Below are positions 62,700 through 64,000 of a stretch of DNA of 64,000 nt, in pieces. The notes beneath the pieces were generated by a model, which was not told the DNA's origin, searched no databases, and saw nothing but the letters and a program-made list of their open reading frames with translations. The position numbers and the translations under genes are program-made. Source of the stretch: Cordia subcordata (Eukaryota > Streptophyta > Magnoliopsida > Boraginales > Cordiaceae); assembly GCA_028554755.1 (NCBI GenBank), contig JAPTOF010000004.1:4731001-4795000 (forward strand), given 5' to 3'. Numbering within the stretch: position 1 is the stretch's first letter; each line of letters opens with the position of its first letter.

Positions 62700-63984
62700 C
62701 TAATCTGAATTCTCTATCTCTTCATCTTCAAGCTCTTTCACACGGTGTGCTATTTCTTCAATGCTTCTTGACAAGTGATGACTGTGCTCCTCAATGTATT
62801 TCAACAATGAGTGTAATTGTTCCTGGTAAGCTGCACACCTGCGTTTACATCGCTGCCTTTCATTCTGAAGTTCAAGAGTCAGCTCTCTAATTTTTTGATC
62901 CTTCTCATCCTGCAAGAAGCAGATAACTTATTATTATACGAAAAAGTTGAGGCAGGGCAATTAAGTTTAAGAATTTGTTGCCGCAATTTTCCAACCTCAA
63001 ACAAGTGAAAAACTGCATACACCACCTGAGGAGGGAACCAAACCCCTTCCAATGGCTCTGCTATAGCTTCTATCATAGTGATACAACCTTCCTCCATAAA
63101 ATTACAGAAACATTTACTCAGGTGTGCCTACATCTCATTCTCTCAGTTAATGAATTTCAAACAGAGAAAAAATTTCTAGCGTAGTATATATCCAATCTCA
63201 TATTTAACAGTGCATAATTGTTTTACTTAAAGTGTGAATCCATTGTGGACATATTAACATAAAACCTTTATTGGTTGAATCACATATTAGCTTCGATACA
63301 GGCCTCTTATTTCTAAAAGCATTACTCGGATGGAATGTAGCTTGCTCGTATTTTAACCAACATAGCAGGAAAGACATTACTAATTTGATAATAGTAACTA
63401 TAAAAAGAAAATTGGTGACAAGGTACCTGACTGATGATATTCTTCCCAGATCCTCGCCATGGAACTTTATTAGGAGGCATTAAACTGTGATTGTGATCCT
63501 TTACAAATTTAGTAACAACCCATTTAACTCCATCCTTCAGAGCTACCCTCAGCATGGCATGACAGCCTTCTCGAGTGATAGGTGGTGGAGGAAGAACTCT
63601 GTCTTTCCTCTGCATATATTTCTTTTCACGAAATCCTTCTTTCGAACAAACAAAATCTTGACCAATAACCTGGTTATTGATTCGAGACCTGCGGTTATGG
63701 TGTATTCGCACAGAGAAGCCTGTCCTTCTACCATATGCGACATAAAAATCCCGAGCATCATCTCTTGAATTGAACTCCATGCCTATATATGGCTCATTAC
63801 TGGCATTATTAGTTAAAAATAAGCTTCCGTTAGATTGCCCTACACATTTATCATCCTCGCCAATGTATAGATCCATACTTGTTGACAGCTCATCGTCAAG
63901 AAAACTGTTCTCGTCATTGCTCTCATCAGGCAAATAATTTTTTCTGTCACCCAAATCAAATATTTGACTTGATCCACTATCCAT
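62700..63984 (-). CDS. FAR1-related (FRS-like) short DNA-binding protein
   Basis: Two exons on the minus strand, 63984-63427 and 62909-62700, give 255 aa. An acidic N-terminus (about 1-60) precedes a FAR1 DNA-binding domain (about 64-165), beginning EPYIGMEFNS. It has zinc-binding candidates Cys in DFVCSKEGFR, Cys in REGCHAMLRV and the two His of DHNHSL. The second exon encodes a coiled coil (DEKDQKIRELTLELQNERQR onward) ending EENSD-like acidic residues. The transposase-like and SWIM parts of full FAR1/FHY3 proteins are absent, as in the short family members of about 250 aa such as Arabidopsis At3g59470. It is expected in the nucleus, possibly modulating FAR1/FHY3-type regulation. The start at 63984 is the first ATG seen, but the frame stays open to the window edge, so extra upstream coding sequence cannot be excluded. 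Confidence 0.87.
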
Positions 63985-64000
63985 CAATGAGCCCAAACTT

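Noticed and set aside
62879..63097. Possible middle exon of the FAR1-related gene
   Set aside because: Short family members join the FAR1 domain directly to the DEKD coiled coil, and the two flanking exons already join in phase.

Overview
This is a nuclear window from a flowering plant, almost certainly a eudicot. The evidence is AT-rich intergenic DNA full of (TA)n and MITE-like repeats, many GT-AG introns, and plant-specific families (SKU5-similar, FAR1-related, DUF538, CRM, calmodulin-like). The species cannot be named from the sequence. No prokaryotic operon, CRISPR array or phage-like system is present. Exon borders below were placed by hand from splice sites, reading frame and family similarity.

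Layout. 1-2.3 kb: no recognisable gene. 2.3-3.2 kb: a DUF538 gene (-) with a duplicated piece of its own 3' end beside it. 3.2-12.9 kb: gene-poor, with minisatellites, a SINE-like unit, a clean 606-bp hAT-type non-autonomous element with an 8-bp target duplication, and a Tourist-like MITE. 12.97-23.5 kb: a nine-exon SKU5-similar (SKS3-like) gene (+). Its seventh intron holds a complete but decayed Ty1/copia retrotransposon in antisense, with two LTRs, GAAAC target duplications and several in-frame stops. 23.8-29 kb: several MITEs, one with a GC-rich core, and possible LINE tails. 29.1-33.9 kb: serine carboxypeptidase-like gene (+, 14 exons). 34.7-36.9 kb: bHLH transcription factor of the bHLH90 type (-). 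37-39.8 kb: a foldback element and a dimeric MITE. 39.8-43.9 kb: PARN-like RNase-H-fold gene (+) whose four catalytic acidic positions all look replaced. 44.8-48.3 kb: FAD-dependent oxidoreductase gene (+) that reads cleanly except for one 1-base frameshift. 49.4-54.4 kb: a 9-LOX-type lipoxygenase (-), convergent with it. 57.5-58.0 kb: intronless CML7-like calmodulin-like gene (+). 59.1-61.6 kb: CRM-domain RNA-binding protein (+). 62.7-64 kb: FAR1-related short protein (-), reaching the window edge.

The genes are independent units and form no pathway cluster. Their neighbourhood recalls several Arabidopsis locus pairs interleaved, as expected of an ancestral block later fractionated in other lineages. 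The observations most worth checking are the frameshift in the oxidoreductase, the catalytically stripped PARN-like protein, the antisense copia element inside the SKS gene, and the well-bounded small transposons.
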